From Chrysogorgia sp. JL179-B06 (taxonomy: Eukaryota; Cnidaria; Anthozoa; Scleralcyonacea; Chrysogorgiidae), in the NCBI GenBank assembly GCA_035772405.1, contig JAYKKM010000131.1:297501-361500 (forward strand): DNA of 64,000 bases, read 5' to 3'. Of this stretch, positions 25,495 to 41,389 are shown piece after piece. A program made the translations under genes and the position numbers. Position 1 is the first letter of the stretch, and the number at the start of each line of letters is the position of its first letter. The notes beneath the pieces were generated by a model. It had not been told where the DNA came from, did no database searches, and worked only from the letters and a program-made list of their open reading frames with translations.

Positions 25495-27445
25495 TTTTTT
25501 TCTGTCCAATCAAATACATCGCATTATGCACATGATAAGTTCCACCTATGAAACAATTAACTTCCACTTATTTGCAATATTAACTTCCACCGCTCCGTCG
25601 ACGGTCGAATATAACGACTAAAGTGCGAAGGTCTCAAACGTCCAATTTATCATGTGTCCAATGTAATACGGTTCGTCCAAACAAACTGGGACGAGATTTA
25701 AGTTCACTACTTTTAAAATGCAATCCAAACGACTTCTTTTTACGGGAGGTCCATTGCTTCCCACAAAATGATAAATTGTTTGAAACCGACGTCCAATTTG
25801 TCGAACCTAATACACATTATATTCGACACATGATAAATTCTACGTTTCAAATAGACCTTAACGATAACATCAATTACAATGAAAAGCTGTGCTTGCGATA
25901 GTAAAAGACAGTTGTCTTTGTTTACTTCGTCCATAGCCATAGCTTTGATTAGCTGTGACACGAAAAAGCCCGCTATCAATACCGCTGACTATGTTTGTTT
26001 TGCCGCAATCGCAGCGATTATATGGAAACAGGTACGATCGTTAAAGTTTCTTAACACAAACAATTTATGCACATCACTACTATTTGTTATTAACATGTCT
26101 CTTCATTTTCTCCAAAAATTTCTCGCCTTTATTTACATCAATTTACGACCAAACTAGGGAGAAAGTAAAAATATCACAACACATTCCTTTCTTTTCTCCC
26201 CACTTCGTCACACCCCAATATCCTGTAATACTAATTCACCTTAATCTGTCACATCCTTCTATAATTAATCCGTCAATCTCTGACCTTCTAACAAAAACCC
26301 TTCCAAAAATTATTAACGTCATACGATATTTAACTTACACAAAAACGTTCACAACAATCCAAAACACTCGTTGTTATAAATATTGCTCGCCATCATGACA
26401 TCATCTAATTCTTAAGTCAAAACAATTATTTAATCAAAACAAACGTTTCCTCACTTCCGCTAAGTAACATAATCACACTAATAACTATTTACATATAAAT
26501 CTCTCCTTCCCGTCCGCCTACCTCTATCGCCCATATGTTAACCAAAAAAAAAATACGCTATATTCCAATCCATCAATACTAATCTATCTCTTAGATTTCT
26601 TACTTCACAATTACAAATGTCTTTCAACATAATTAATCTAATGCTTACTAACTTAACACACTTATTTTCACTAATATCCTTGACGCAGTTACAGCTGTTT
26701 CAAACGTCGAATTTGTCATGTGTCCAATCAAATACATCGCATTATCCACATGATAAGTTCGTAATTGCGGTCGAACGAAATATTAAGTTCCACCCCTTCG
26801 GACGGATATAACGACCAAAGTGCGACGGTTTCAAACGTCCAATTTATCATGTGTCAAATGTAATACGGCTCGTCAAAATAAACTGGGACAATATTTAAGT
26901 TCAGTACTTTTAAAATGCAATCCGAACGACTTCTTTTTACGGGAGGCCCATTACGTTCGACAAAATCATAAATTCTATGTTTGAAACCGACGTCCAATTT
27001 GTCGAACCTATTATACGCATTACATTCGACACATGATAAATTCGACGTTTCAAATAAGCCTTACTGATAACATCAACTGCAACGAAAAGCTGTGCTTGCG
27101 ATAGTAAAAGACACTTGTCTTTGTTTCCTTCTCCATAGCCATAGCTTTGATTAACTGTGACACGACAAAGCCCGCTATCAATGTCGCTGACTATGTTAGT
27201 TTTGCCGCGATCGCTGCAGCTATTATATGGAAACAGGTGCGATCGTTAAAGTTTCTTAACACAAACAATTTCTGCACATCACTACTATTTATCATTAATA
27301 TGTCTCTTCATTTTCTACCAAAATTTGTCACCTTTATTTACATCCATTTACGACCAAACTGGGGAGAAAATAAAAAGATCACACCACATTCCTTTCTGGC
27401 ACCCCACTTCGTCACACCCCAATATCCTGTAATACTAATTAGCTT
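25495..27445 (+). repeat. Direct duplication, unit about 1.2 kb
   Basis: 25495-26240 and 26715-27440 match over most of their length (for example TTTTAAAATGCAATCC followed by ACGACTTCTTTTTACGGGAG in both). A 450-bp AT-rich stretch lies between. The open frames inside are not conserved in frame between the two copies, so I take the block as non-coding. Confidence 0.7.
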
Positions 27446-28039
27446 ATAAATATTCACCTTAATCTAGCTAATGCTTTGCGCGCTTGTGTTATTCTTTTGA
27501 TTTGTGAAACTGGCTTCCAACCCTCTAACTACCTCAATTTATTACGTTTTCTCGTTGTTTGGTTATCTTCTTACGACATAATAAGCTGTTTACAAAAGTC
27601 GTTTAAATCAATTTGTATAGTGATCTCTGACTCAAGAGTTTGTCGAATATTGTGAACCGCACTCTTCGTGCCGTCGTCTGTCAGCGTGTTCTATAATATT
27701 CTCAACGGCTTCGATTACGATGGCCTTGTCCAATACAGCAGTGAGCGCTCGTTTCTAGCGCAATATCTGTTCCTCCACTCATAGAATATATGGAATATAA
27801 GGATCTTGCCATGAAACTGTGCGTATTGAAGGAAACTTTGAAAGTCACGCATCAAACGGCAAACAACGAGCGAGTGATACCTGTCTCAAAACATAATTAA
27901 TCGCACTTTCTGCAACATCTTCCACAAAAATGAAGTCAGATACAAAACGGCGTAACACATCAACTTTTAAAAACACTAAACCCAACAACTCATACTACAG
28001 GAAAAGCCACCTAGCACTCTCCGACGATAAAACGACGCA

Positions 28040-31000
28040 ATGCTATCACTCCTTCCCAGTACTTTATTACCGAACCCTCCATTTGTACCATCTGCACCAT
28101 CTGCACCATCGGTGATACTCTCCATCTATTCCAAGTCCCCTACCATCTGTTACAATCTGTTACCCTCTGTTACCGTCTGCTACCATCTGCTACGATCTGT
28201 TACTACCCGCTACCGTCTGTCTGTTACCATCTGCACCATCGGTACCATCCGTCATACTCTCCATCTATTCTAAGTCCCCTACCATCTGTTACAATCTGTT
28301 ACCGTCTGTTACCGTCTGCTACCATGTGCTACGATCTGTTACTATCTGCTACCGTCTGTTACCGTCTGTTACCATCTGCACCATCGGTAGCATCCGTCAT
28401 ACTCTCCATCTATACTAAGTCCCCTACCATCTGTTACAATATGTTACCGTCTGTTACCGTCTGCTACCATCTGTTACGATCTTTTACTATCTGCTACCGT
28501 CTGTTACCGTCTGTTACCATCTGCACCATCGGTACCGTCGGTAGCATCCGTCCTACTCTCCATCTATTCTAAGTCCCCTTCCATCTGTTACAATCTGTTA
28601 CCGTCTGTTACCGTCTGCACCGTCTGTTACCATCTGCACCATCGGTAGCATCGGTAGCATCCGTCTTACTCTCCATCTATTCTAAGTACCCTACCATCTG
28701 TTACAATCTGTTACCGTCTGTTACCGTCTGCTACCATCTGCTACGATATGTTATTACCCGCTACCGTATGTTACGGTCTGTTACCATCTGCACCATCGGT
28801 ACCATCGGTAGCATCCGTCCTACTCTCCATCTATTCTAAGTCCCCTACCATCTGTTACAATCTGTTACCGTCTGTTACCGACTGCTACCATCTGCTACGA
28901 TCTGTTACTACCTGCTACCGTCTGTTACCGTCTGTTACCATCGGTACCATCGGTACCATCGGTACCATCGGTAGCATCCTTGCTACTCTCCATCTATTCT
29001 AAGTCTCCTACCATCTGTTACAATCTGTTACCGTCTGTTACCGTTTGCTACCATCTGCTACGATCTGTTGCTACCGTCTGTTACCGTCTGTTACCATCGG
29101 CACCATCGGTAGCATCCGTCCTACTCTCCATCTATTCTAAGTCCCCTACCATCTGTTACAATCTGTTACCGTCCGTTACCGTCTGCTACCATCTGCTGCG
29201 ATCTGTTATTACCTGCTACCGTCTGTTACCGTCTGTTACCATCTGCACCATCGCTACCATCGGTAGCATCCGTCCTACTCTCCATCTATTCTAAGTCCGC
29301 TAGCATCTGTTACAATCTGTTACCGTCTGTTACCGTCTGCTACCATCTGCTACGATCTGTTACTACCTGCTTCCGTCTGTTACAATCTGCACCATCGGTA
29401 GCATCCGTCCTACTCTCCATCTATTCTAAGTCCCCTACCATCTGTTACAATCTGTTACCGTCTGTTACCGTCTGCTACCATCTCCTACGATCTGTTACTA
29501 CCTGCTACCGTCTGTTACCGTCTGTTACCGTCTGCACCATCTGCACCATCGGTACCATCGGTAGCATCCGTCCTACTCTCCATCTATTCTAAGTTCCCTA
29601 CCATCTGTTACAATCTGTTACCGTCTGTTACCGTCTGCTACCATCTGCTACGATCTGTTACTACCTGCTACCTGCTACCGTGTGTTACCGTCTGCTACCA
29701 TCTGCTACGATCTGTTGCTACCGTCTGTTACCGTCTGTTACCATCGGCACCATCGGTAGCATCCGTCCTACTCTCCATCTATTCTAAGTCCCCTACCATC
29801 TGTTACAATCTGTTACCGTCCGTTACCGTCTGCTACCATCTGCTGCGATCTGTTATTACCTGCTACCGTCTGTTACCGTCTGTTACCATCTGCACCATCG
29901 CTACCATCGGTAGCATCCGTCCTACTCTCCATCTATTCTAAGTCCCCTACCATCTGTTACAATCTGTTACCGTCTGTTACCGTCTGCTACCATCTGCTAC
30001 GATCTGTTACTACCTGCTACCGTCTATTACCATCTGTTACCATCTGCACCATCGCTACCATCGGTAGCATCCGTCCTACTCTCCATCTATTCTAAGTCCC
30101 CTACCATCTGTTACAATCTGTTACCGTCTGTTACCGTCTGCTACCATCTGCTACGATCTGTTACTACCTGCTACCGTCTGTTACCGTCTGTTACCATCTG
30201 CACCATCGGTACCATCGGTACCACCGGTAGCATCCTTCCTACTCTCCATCTATTCTAAGTCCGCTACCATCTGTTACAATCTGTTACCGTCTGTTACCGT
30301 CTGCTACCATCTGCTACGATCTGTTACTACCTGCTTCCGTCTGTTACAATCTGCACCATCGGTAGCATCCGTCCTACACTCCATCTATTCTAAGTCCCCT
30401 ACCATCTGTTACAATCTGTTACCGTCTGTTACCGTCTGCTACCATCTTCTACGATCTGTTACTACCTGCTACCGTCTGTTACCGTCTGTTACCGTCTGCA
30501 CCATCTCCACCATCGGTACCATCGGTAGCATCCGTCCTACTCTCCATCTATTCTAAGTTCCCTACCATCTGTTACAATCTGTTACCGTCTGTTACCGTCT
30601 GCTACCATCTCCTACGATCTGTTACTACCTGCTACCGTTTGTTACCGTCTGTTACCATCGGTACCATCGGTACCATCGGTAGCATCCGTCCTACTCTCCA
30701 TCTATTCTAAGTTCCCTACCATATGTTACAATCTGTTACCGTCTGTTACCGTCTGCCACCATCTGCTACGATCTGTTACTACCCGCTACCGTATGTTACG
30801 GTCTGTTACCATCTGCACCATCGGTACCATCGGTAGCATCCGTCCTACTCTCCATCTATTCTAAGTCCCCTACCATCTGTTACAATCTGTTACCGTCTGT
30901 TACCGTCTGCTACCATCTGCTACGATATGTTATTACCCGCTACCGTATGTTACGGTCTGTTACCATCTGCACCATCCGTACCATCGGTAGCATCCGTCCT

Positions 31001-33660
31001 ACTCTCCATCTATTCTAAGTCCCCTACCATCTGTTACAATCTGTTACCGTCTGTTACCGCCTGCTACCATCTGCTACGATCTGTTACTACCTGCTACCGT
31101 CTGTTACCGACTGTTACCATCGGTACCATCGGTACCATCGGTACCATCGGTAGCATCCTTGCTACTCTCCATCTATTCTAAGTCCCCTACCATCTGTTAC
31201 AATCTGTTACCGTCTGTTACCGTCTGCTACCATCTGCTACGATCTGTTGCTACTGTCTGTTACCGTCTGTTACCATCGGCACCATCGGTAGCATCCGTCC
31301 TACTCTCCATCTATTCTAAGTCCCCTACCATCTGTTACAATCTGTTACCGTCCGTTACCGTCTGCTACCATCTGCTGCGATCTGTTATTACCTGCTACCG
31401 TCTGTTACCGTCTGTTACCATCTGCACCATCGCTACCATCGGTAGCATCCGTCCTACTCTCCATCTATTCTAAGTCGCCTACCATCTGTTACAATCTGTT
31501 ACCGTCTGTTACCGTCTGCTACCATCTGCTACGATCTGTTACTACCTGCTACCGTCTGTTACCATCTGTTACCATCTGCACCAGCGGTACCATCGATAGC
31601 ATCCGTCCTATTCTCCATCTATTCTAAGTCCCCTACCATCTGTTACAATCTGTTACCGTCTGTTACCGTTTGCTACCATCTGCTACGATCTGTTACTACC
31701 TGCTACCGTCTGTTACCGTCTGTTACCATCTGCACCATCGGTACCATCGGTACCACCGGTAGCATCCTTCCTACTCTCCATCTATTCTAAGTTCGCTACC
31801 ATCTGTTACAATCTATTACCGTCTGTTACCGTCTGCTACCATCTGCTACGATCTGTTACTACCTGCTTCCGTCTGTTACAATCTGCACCATCGGTAGCAT
31901 CCGTCCTACTCTCCATCTATTCTAAGTCCCCTACCATCTGTTACAATCTGTTACCGTGTGTTACCGTGTGCTACCATCTCCTACGATCTGTTACTACGTG
32001 CTACCGTCTGTTACCGTCTGTTACCGTCTGCACCATCTGCACCATCGGTACCATCGGTAGCATCCGTCCTACTCTCCATCTATTCTAAGTCCCCTACCAT
32101 CTGTTACAATCTGTTACCGTCTGTTACCGTCTGCTACCATCTGCTATGATCTGTTACTACCTGCTATCGTCTGTTACCGTCTGTTACCATCGGTACCATC
32201 GGTAGCATCCGTGCTACTCTCCATCTATTCTAAGTCCCCTACCATCTGTTACAATCTGTTACCGTCTGTTACCGTCTGCTACCATCTGCTACGATCTGTT
32301 ACTACCTGCTACCGTCTGTTACCGTCTGTTACCATCGGCACCATCGTTAGCATCCGTCCTACTCTCCATCTATTCTAAGTCCCCTACCATCTTTTACAAT
32401 CTGTTACCGTCTGTTACCGTCTGCTACCATCTGCTGCGATCTGTTATTACCTGCTACCGTCTGTTACCGTCTGTTACCATCTGCACCATCGCTACCATCG
32501 GTAGCATCCGTCCTACTCTCCATCTATTCTAAGTCCCTTACCATCTGTCACAATCTGTTACCGTCTGTTACCGTCTGCTACCATCTGCTACGATCTGTTA
32601 CTACCTGCTACCGTCTGTTACCATCTGTTACCATCTGCACCAGCGGTGCCATCGGTAGCATCCGTCCTACTCTCCATCTATTCTAAGTCCCCTACCATCT
32701 GTTACAATCTGTTACCGTCTGTTACCGTCTGTTACCATCTGCTACGATCTGTTACTACCTGCTACCGTCTGTCACCGTCTGTTACCATCTGCACCATCGG
32801 TACCATCGGTACCACCGGTAGCATCCTTGCTACTCTCCATCTATTCTAAGTCCGCTACCATCTGTTACAATCTGCTACCGTCTGTTACCGTCTGCCACCA
32901 TCTGCTACGATCTGTTAGTACCTGCTTCCGTCTGTTACCATCTGCACCATCGGTACCATCGGTAGCATCCGTCCTACTCTCCATCTATTCTAAGTCCCCT
33001 ACCATCTGTTACAATCTGTTACCGTCTGTAACCGTCTGCTACCATCTGCTACGATCTGTTACTGCCTGCTACCGTCTGTTACCGTCTGTTACCGTCTGCT
33101 ACCATCTGCTACGATCTGTTACTACCTGCTACCGTCTGTTACCGTATGTTACCATCTGCACCATCGGTACCATCGGTAGCATCCGTTCTACTCTCCATCT
33201 ATTCTAAGTCCCCTACCATCTGTTACAATCTATTACCGTCTGCTACCATCTGCTACGATCTGTTACTACCTGCTACCGTCTGTTACCGTCTGTTACCATC
33301 TGCACCATCGGTACCATCGGTAGCATCCGTTCTACTCTCCATCTATTCTAAGTCCCCTACCATCTGTTACAATCTATTACCGTCTGCTACCATCTGCTAC
33401 GATCTGTTACTACCTGCTACCGTCTGTTACCGTCTGTTACCATCTGCACCATCGGTACCATCGGTAGCATCCATCCTACTCTCCGTCTATTCTAAGTCCC
33501 CTACCATCTGTTACTATCTGTTACCGTCTGTTACCGTCTGCTACCATCTGCTACGATCTGTTACCACCTGCTACCGTCTGTTACCGTCTGCTACCATCTA
33601 CTTCCATCTGCTACCATCTGTTACTACCTGCTACCGTCCGTTACCATCTGCTATCCGATG
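28040..33660 (+). repeat. 5.6-kb satellite of TACCRTCTGT-type subrepeats
   Basis: About 35 units, each roughly 150-180 bp, recognised by CTCTCCATCTATTCTAAGTC at the start. Each unit is itself made of 10-12 bp subrepeats (TACCATCTGT, TACCGTCTGT, TACGATCTGT) and ends with CACCATCGGTACCATCGGTAG. Higher-order structure is visible: 28748-29294 recurs almost unchanged at 30927-31473. Long frames such as LLPSVTVCYHLL arise because the subrepeats lack stops in one frame. Confidence 0.95.
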
Positions 33661-34052
33661 GCTATACTGGACATACCTCGACCAATTAGGCGGGCACCAA
33701 GCGGGAAAAAGTGATGACACATTTCTAGGAAGTGCGTGGGCATACCTCCGCAGAAATTTAGAATTCTGAAGGTTATAAAACTCCATATAAAATACCAAAA
33801 TTAAATATTTGAATATAAATATTAATAAAATATAAAATATAAATATTCATTCATTGTGCATGACTGTACTCGACTAGTAATAGAGACCTTAAGCAAGCTA
33901 GGTCGAGTACGGCAGAAAATAAAGAATATAACTTTTTTTTTCATAAAGACGTTGTCTGTGAAAATACGTCTGATGTATGTATTGCACATCAACTTCATTA
34001 TTAAAAGGAATAATATAAACAACACTTAATTATATATTAGTCACATTTAACG

Positions 34053-34313
34053 AGGGTGAGCATGAAATCTTGTTGGTCAGCAGTCACATTAACTGGATAA
34101 CATCGAGGGAATCGAGGTGGGAGGGTTAGGAAGACACTTAAGGCGGGGGATTAGGGTTAGAAAACTCATTAGGTGGGATTAGGATCTAACTTGTTTTGGG
34201 CTTAGCGGTTATTTCATGGTTAAGTGACAAAATTATGATGATTATATACCTCGATTCCCTTGATGTTATCCAGTTAATGTGACTGCTGACCAACAATATT
34301 TCATGCTCACCCT
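34053..34313. mobile_element. Foldback element near the hAT right end
   Basis: Left arm AGGGTGAGCATGAAAT..GTCAGCAGTCACATTAACTG, matched in reverse complement at 34245-34313. The loop contains GGGTTAGG-type sequence, as in the foldback element at 20189. Confidence 0.8.
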
Positions 34314-34334
34314 TGATCATCACCCGGAATCCTG

Positions 34335-34482
34335 GGTTTTTAAGTGTTCTGTAAAGGTCTCATTAAAAACAACAGCAAGGTTATTTAGTCTTGGTTCTGT
34401 CATGGTTGAACGACAATACATCTTTATTCGTTTAAATGCTGAAAAGCTGCGCTCACACGTAGCTGAGCTTGTTAGCTAATTA
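34335..34482 (-). pseudogene. hAT transposase C-terminal remnant
   Basis: Minus strand reads a stretch with CERSFSAFKRIK, then YCRSTM and RLNNLAV. This is the pattern of the hAT-family C-terminal dimerisation domain (usually ..SCERSFSALKRIKTYLRSTM..RL..L..). Only about 50 codons survive, and no DDE catalytic core is seen. Its place and orientation, about 230 bp inside the right terminus of the 11.7-kb element, support that element's assignment. Confidence 0.75.
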
Positions 34483-34838
34483 GGTGAGTGCAATTTGTAC
34501 AATTTTGATTAGTCAAGGAAAGTTGTCCATCCTTAATATGCTAATGGCGAAATTGCGTGCGCCAGCGAGCCTCTTGATCTTTGTTATCATGCGTACACGC
34601 AACACGCATGGGAAACGCGTGGACGATTAGTGGAATAATGAATGACGTCATTGACGTGCGAGATTGGCCGGGCTGGAGCCCAGCCTGGCCCGCCCTTGGC
34701 TACGCCACTGAGCATTGGTAACAGCCGGTTGATTGGGCTTTGAGAAAAGGTATAGGTTTCGCAACAGTTCCTGAGCTGATATCAATAGAACAAAGAGGTA
34801 GTTCAATTTTGGATGTTTTTCAGCCGGACAGGAAAGAG

Positions 34839-35205
34839 TTAAAGAAAATAAATAAAAATAAATAAATAAATAAATACAAAATTATATTACATAATATAAA
34901 AAATTAAATTAAATTAAAAGTAAATAAAAAATAAAATAAATAAAATAAATAATAAATAAAAAATAAATAAATAAATATAAAATTAGATTGCATTAAATAA
35001 AAAAAATTAATTAAAAAATAAATAAAATAAAAATTAATAAAAATTAAAAAAATAAAAATAAATAAATAAATAAAAAATAGTTAAATATTTGCATATTTTA
35101 CTATGAGAATAATGGCCACCATACTCGTGTTTCTACTAATTTCTCGTTCTCCCAAACGTCTACTCGTGTTTCTATTACTGTATGTAAACACGGATCCCAT
35201 TTTAT
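34839..35205 (+). repeat. AT-rich dispersed repeat, right half of the filled copy
   Basis: AAATA-type low-complexity run and edge (TTAAATATTTGCATATTTTA, then CACTCGTGTTTCTA-like repeats) that pair inversely with 685-1020. The left half of this copy is 22640-22714. Confidence 0.7.
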
Positions 35206-35940
35206 TACTTGGTCAAACTCTCAATCACGGGACAGTGATTACCAATGTGTGCAAAATTTATTCAGAAATTAAGATATTATTTCTCAAGATGTATATGCAT
35301 GAAGTTGTGTTTGTCTTGACTTTCTTAGACAGGACACACATTCAAACAAGCAAACTAATAAACAAACAAAAATTATTAAAAATAATTAAAAATTAAAATA
35401 AATAAATAAATAAATTTAAAAAAAATTAAATAAATTATTAAATAATTTAATTTTTTAAATTAAATTGAATTATTAAAAATTATTTTATTCCTTTACGAAT
35501 TTGGACGTAATACTCCACAGAGCGGTTGGTAAAGTTTTCCTTTGCTGGAATTTTCGAAGTGCTAAGAACCTTTTCTACTGTCGAAGGAATTCTTAGTGAA
35601 AGTGTTTGGCCGTGTTTTAATCGTTTATCTACAAGCTCGCGCAAAAACGGTTGGTCTTCGTACGCAAGCAAACGAAGTACGCTACGTATGCTGACGATAG
35701 TGCGCGCGCTTCAATTTGATTTGTGCGCGTTCGTGCAGCAATTAAGGGATAAAACTCATCGAACTGTACTCGAACAATCCACGTTATCCTTTTTGTTTGG
35801 TTGATTCTTCGCAGGATTCGTCATACTGAGGAGAACCTAGTGGCCTTGTTACGTACTGCAACGGATCAACTTCGACCACCTTATTTTTCTCAAAAACGTC
35901 GTTTGAAGAAAGATTAAACATCCCTATGTATACGTCGATC
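35206..35940. other. No gene recognised
   Basis: AT-rich DNA with an AAATA run at 35380-35480, then 450 bp of more balanced composition directly before the LINE. Open frames of 60-90 codons occur on both strands without recognisable motifs; they may be 5' sequence of the LINE. Confidence 0.4.
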
Positions 35941-35941
35941 T

Positions 35942-38616
<2,675 letters not shown>

Positions 38617-38679
38617 ATCCCGGCATTACCACCACCATATATACAGAACTCGTGACTAGGCTCTCGGCAACGGCTTCCG

Positions 38680-38871
38680 TAGCTCAGTGGTCAGAGCACT
38701 GCACTAGCAATCGCAGAGTCGCGGGTTCAATTCCTACCGGAAGGCCGCTAAGTTGCATTTTTCGCAACTGGTCCCGGTTTGGTCTTAAAATGTATGTATT
38801 CCAACACTCGAAATTTTCCTTCACCATAAATCCTTTCAACATGTAGTTTGATCGAGTGAAATGCCAAATAT

Positions 38872-38905
<34 letters not shown>
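38680..38905 (+). mobile_element. tRNA-derived SINE, full copy
   Basis: tRNA-like head with A box (TCCGTAGCTCAGTGGTCAGA) and B box (GCGGGTTCAATTCC), 38684-38752. It is followed by a body with a small hairpin (GTTGCATTTTTCGCAAC), GGTCCCGGTTTGGTCTTAAA, and the end ATGCCAAATATTACC, then (TA)n. The anticodon loop CTAGCAA/T of this family suggests an Ala(AGC)-like ancestor (inference). Transcribed by RNA polymerase III if active; mobilised by a LINE. Related copies: 16785, 38491, 61836 (inverted), 61968, 62232. Confidence 0.85.
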
Positions 38906-38910
<5 letters not shown>

Positions 38911-38954
38911 AAGTTAAGAGACTCAACAGTTTTGATTATACATATTTATTATTA

Positions 38955-39292
38955 GTTAGTTCCGTGCCACGCATATGGTGTGGTACTCTTTAGATGAAAT
39001 ATTCCAAAAAAACTATAAAATAGTCTTATACTATAAAATAATATAAAATATACAATACTTTATATTTATATTTATAGTTATATTTTATATTTATATATTT
39101 ATATTTATTTATTATACATTTATATTTATTTATTTTATATTATTTATATTTATATATTTATATTATTCATTTATTTTTATTTTTTATTTATATTCATTTT
39201 TATTATATTTATTTATACTTTATATTTTATACTATAAAATAGTCTTAGACTATTTTATCGAAAGAGTACCACACCGTATGTGTGGTAATCAC
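38955..39292. mobile_element. Foldback element with AT-rich core
   Basis: Outer arms CCACGCATATGGTGTGGTAC (38962) and its counterpart GTACCACACCGTATGTGTGG (39267), plus inner arms around CTATAAAATAGTCTTA. The core is TTTATA-type low complexity. No coding capacity. Confidence 0.75.
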
Positions 39293-41090
39293 TCTTTAAG
39301 GTTTAAAGTTTAAGTATTTGAAGGACAACCTTAATTGAACAAGACGCCCGCTAGGCGTTAACTTGGGCTACTAATTTTAGGGACATGGCGCGCATATTGC
39401 CTGCGGAGATGGGTATGCATTGGTGGCATGTTAGACAGTTGGAATTAGAAAACCCGCTCACTTGTCTTATATTACCAAGGATAATATTTAATGCATTGAT
39501 TTCTGTCATCAGGCCACTGAAGACATTGTGCAGCGCACGAAGAAAAATCAGGCGTCTACACGCAGGCTAGCCTCCCCAATGCAGAACGCCTGACACGCAG
39601 ACGAAATTTAATGTAAACTGACATTTTTTCTAATATCTGTTGGATTGTAGGTCTTCGAGTGTCAAAATTTATATAAAAATCAACGGAAAGGTATACGAAA
39701 CATATCTGCTACGAAATTACATCGGTTTAATGGACATAAAAGCGTTAAATCATCGGGTAAACGACGAATAGATCTTGAAGCCATGTCCTTTGATTTTATT
39801 AAAGACGAGTCTCGCTTTAATTGCTTACGCATTTTCTCATATAACATCTGATCTTCACATTTTAAGTGGATGAAACCTACAGCGTTCGATTAGCCAGATT
39901 CAAGTGATCATTTCGATGTAGAATTGATTTAAATCAGACAAAAACACAACATTTCATGATTGATATTACGGAGTTTCACGGGATATTAAAATGTCAACAC
40001 AGTATAATAATATTTCACTGTCCTTCGGCTGTCCATTCCGTCTTCACGATTGAACTCTCATCTGTGTTTCTCTCATCTTGGAGAGAATCTTTGCAATGGT
40101 TTGCGGTATTAAAATGCTTTTCAGTCTGACATTGAGACGAGTTATTGCACAATTTTGCACAATTCTGGAACCCCAAAACTAATACTAATGAAGCCCTTTT
40201 TAAGACTTGGGCTTACCATAGTAGCCCAAGTAATTAGCTGTATATTAAACCGTTTCGTGACAAGTCGATCTCTACCATGCTTACAGACGCACCTATTCTG
40301 CACACTCTTCCTTCCGCTTTTCCTTCCTTGCTGCACGCAGAATCGCACGGCTTTATCGAGCTGCAAAAGAAGATGCCTGAGGAGGAGGCAGGGAAAGCCT
40401 TGGAAAGGTACATTCGTCAACACCTTGCAAACCATAAAATTTCTTAAAACAAAGGCGCAAATAACGATATTTGCTGTCTAATTCTTGCACTTAATATCCT
40501 ATAGTTTGGTTGGATAATTGTCTCAGTGAACATGCTGACCCCAGCAGATTGCTGCTGAGTGATAAAGAAAACCTCAAATTACACCACATGCTGCTTGTTT
40601 AACCGAGTTTTAAATAAATGCGTCATGCAACAATTGTTCACTTGACAGATCCTGTTCAAATAATAGTAAGTCAAACACAGAACAAAGAAACTTAATGATG
40701 TATGGTGGCGCCGTAACCAGGAAGACGTAAATATACGGCGTAACTAGGAAGGCCATAGAAAACAGAGGCGGAACTTAAGTGCAGAATCACTCTAGTCTGC
40801 AGTCAGTAGCGTTCTTATACGAAATACTGTATATGTTATAATATAGGCGTTATATTATAGACCTAGTTTTATAACATATTAACTATCGAGTTTTTCCACC
40901 AGCTGTTTTTAATGTCATAGTATTTCGTCTGGCGCAAATGAAGATTTTTTCTGTAAGTAATTAAACCATGCAAGTTTTCTCATCCCGCAGATTTGTTGAA
41001 TAATAATAATAATAACATCTTCCACTCCATAAAGAACAATTATGCTGTCGGTAGCATGGACAATCGTCAAGCTCGTCTCAGAAAAATTAC
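39293..41090. other. No gene recognised
   Basis: Unique-looking sequence. Overlapping frames on both strands at 40142-40481 reach about 100 codons but show no family motif and no splice-site pattern that would settle a coding strand. It might hold an exon of a host gene, but I cannot support one. Confidence 0.4.
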
Positions 41091-41094
41091 TCTG

Positions 41095-41240
41095 AGTCCC
41101 GGACAGGAATCGAATTATCTGTAACCTTCTTCCGGTGAGACGCTCTAACCATTGAGCCACCGGCAATCAAAAGGTTACAGGTTAGATTCCTGTCCGGGAT
41201 TCAGAATCATTTTTCTGATGATGCGAGCTTGACGATCATC
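41095..41240. mobile_element. Two abutting SINE pieces
   Basis: 41095-41163 is the minus-strand head of the GTCTCGG-type SINE (B box complement GACAGGAATCGAATTA). 41168-41240 is a plus-strand T-arm and tail (GGTTACAGGTTAGATTCCTG, then AGAATCATTTTTCTGATGAT). Head-to-head order suggests two insertions or a rearrangement. Confidence 0.6.
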
Positions 41241-41389
41241 CATGTATACTGCAAGCTCTCCCACATTCACAACTGCAGTGTGTATATTAACACATCCAAA
41301 CCTTACCGATATATATAGCGACTGCCGCATAGGCAGTACATATATCAATCGAACTAGTACATCATTGTATAACCTACACTCTCCATTTG

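Larger units (their letters stand above)
23033..34710. mobile_element. Large hAT-type element, 11.7 kb
   Basis: Starts CAGTGGCGTAGCC at 23033 and ends GGCTACGCCACTG at 34710: perfect 13-bp terminal inverted repeats of the CAG..CTG form known from hAT transposons. It is flanked by the 8-bp duplication AGCATTGG (23025-23032 and 34711-34718). A minus-strand remnant of a hAT transposase dimerisation domain lies near the right end (34335-34482). Most of the interior is tandem repeats, so the present copy is non-autonomous. Its size is far above the usual few kb for this superfamily. Confidence 0.85.
22715..34838. mobile_element. TTAA-flanked element hosting a hAT insertion
   Basis: TTAA at 22711-22714 and 34839-34842, with perfect 16-bp termini CTCTTTCCTGTCCGGC and their reverse complement. 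Without the hAT insertion at 23033-34710 and one target copy, the element is only about 440 bp, so it is a MITE-sized non-autonomous element. Its insertion point in the AT-rich repeat is confirmed by the uninterrupted copy of that repeat at 685-1112. Confidence 0.8.

Noticed and set aside
33146..33769. 207-aa frame in the satellite
   Set aside because: Pure product of a stop-free tandem repeat with no motif outside the repeat.
38684..38752. Genuine tRNA gene
   Set aside because: The same head recurs with an identical 3' body in several copies, so it is the head of a SINE. The same reasoning applies to 41391 and 61973.
40142..40481. Opposing frames of about 100 codons
   Set aside because: No family motif on either strand and no consistent splice sites; left unassigned.
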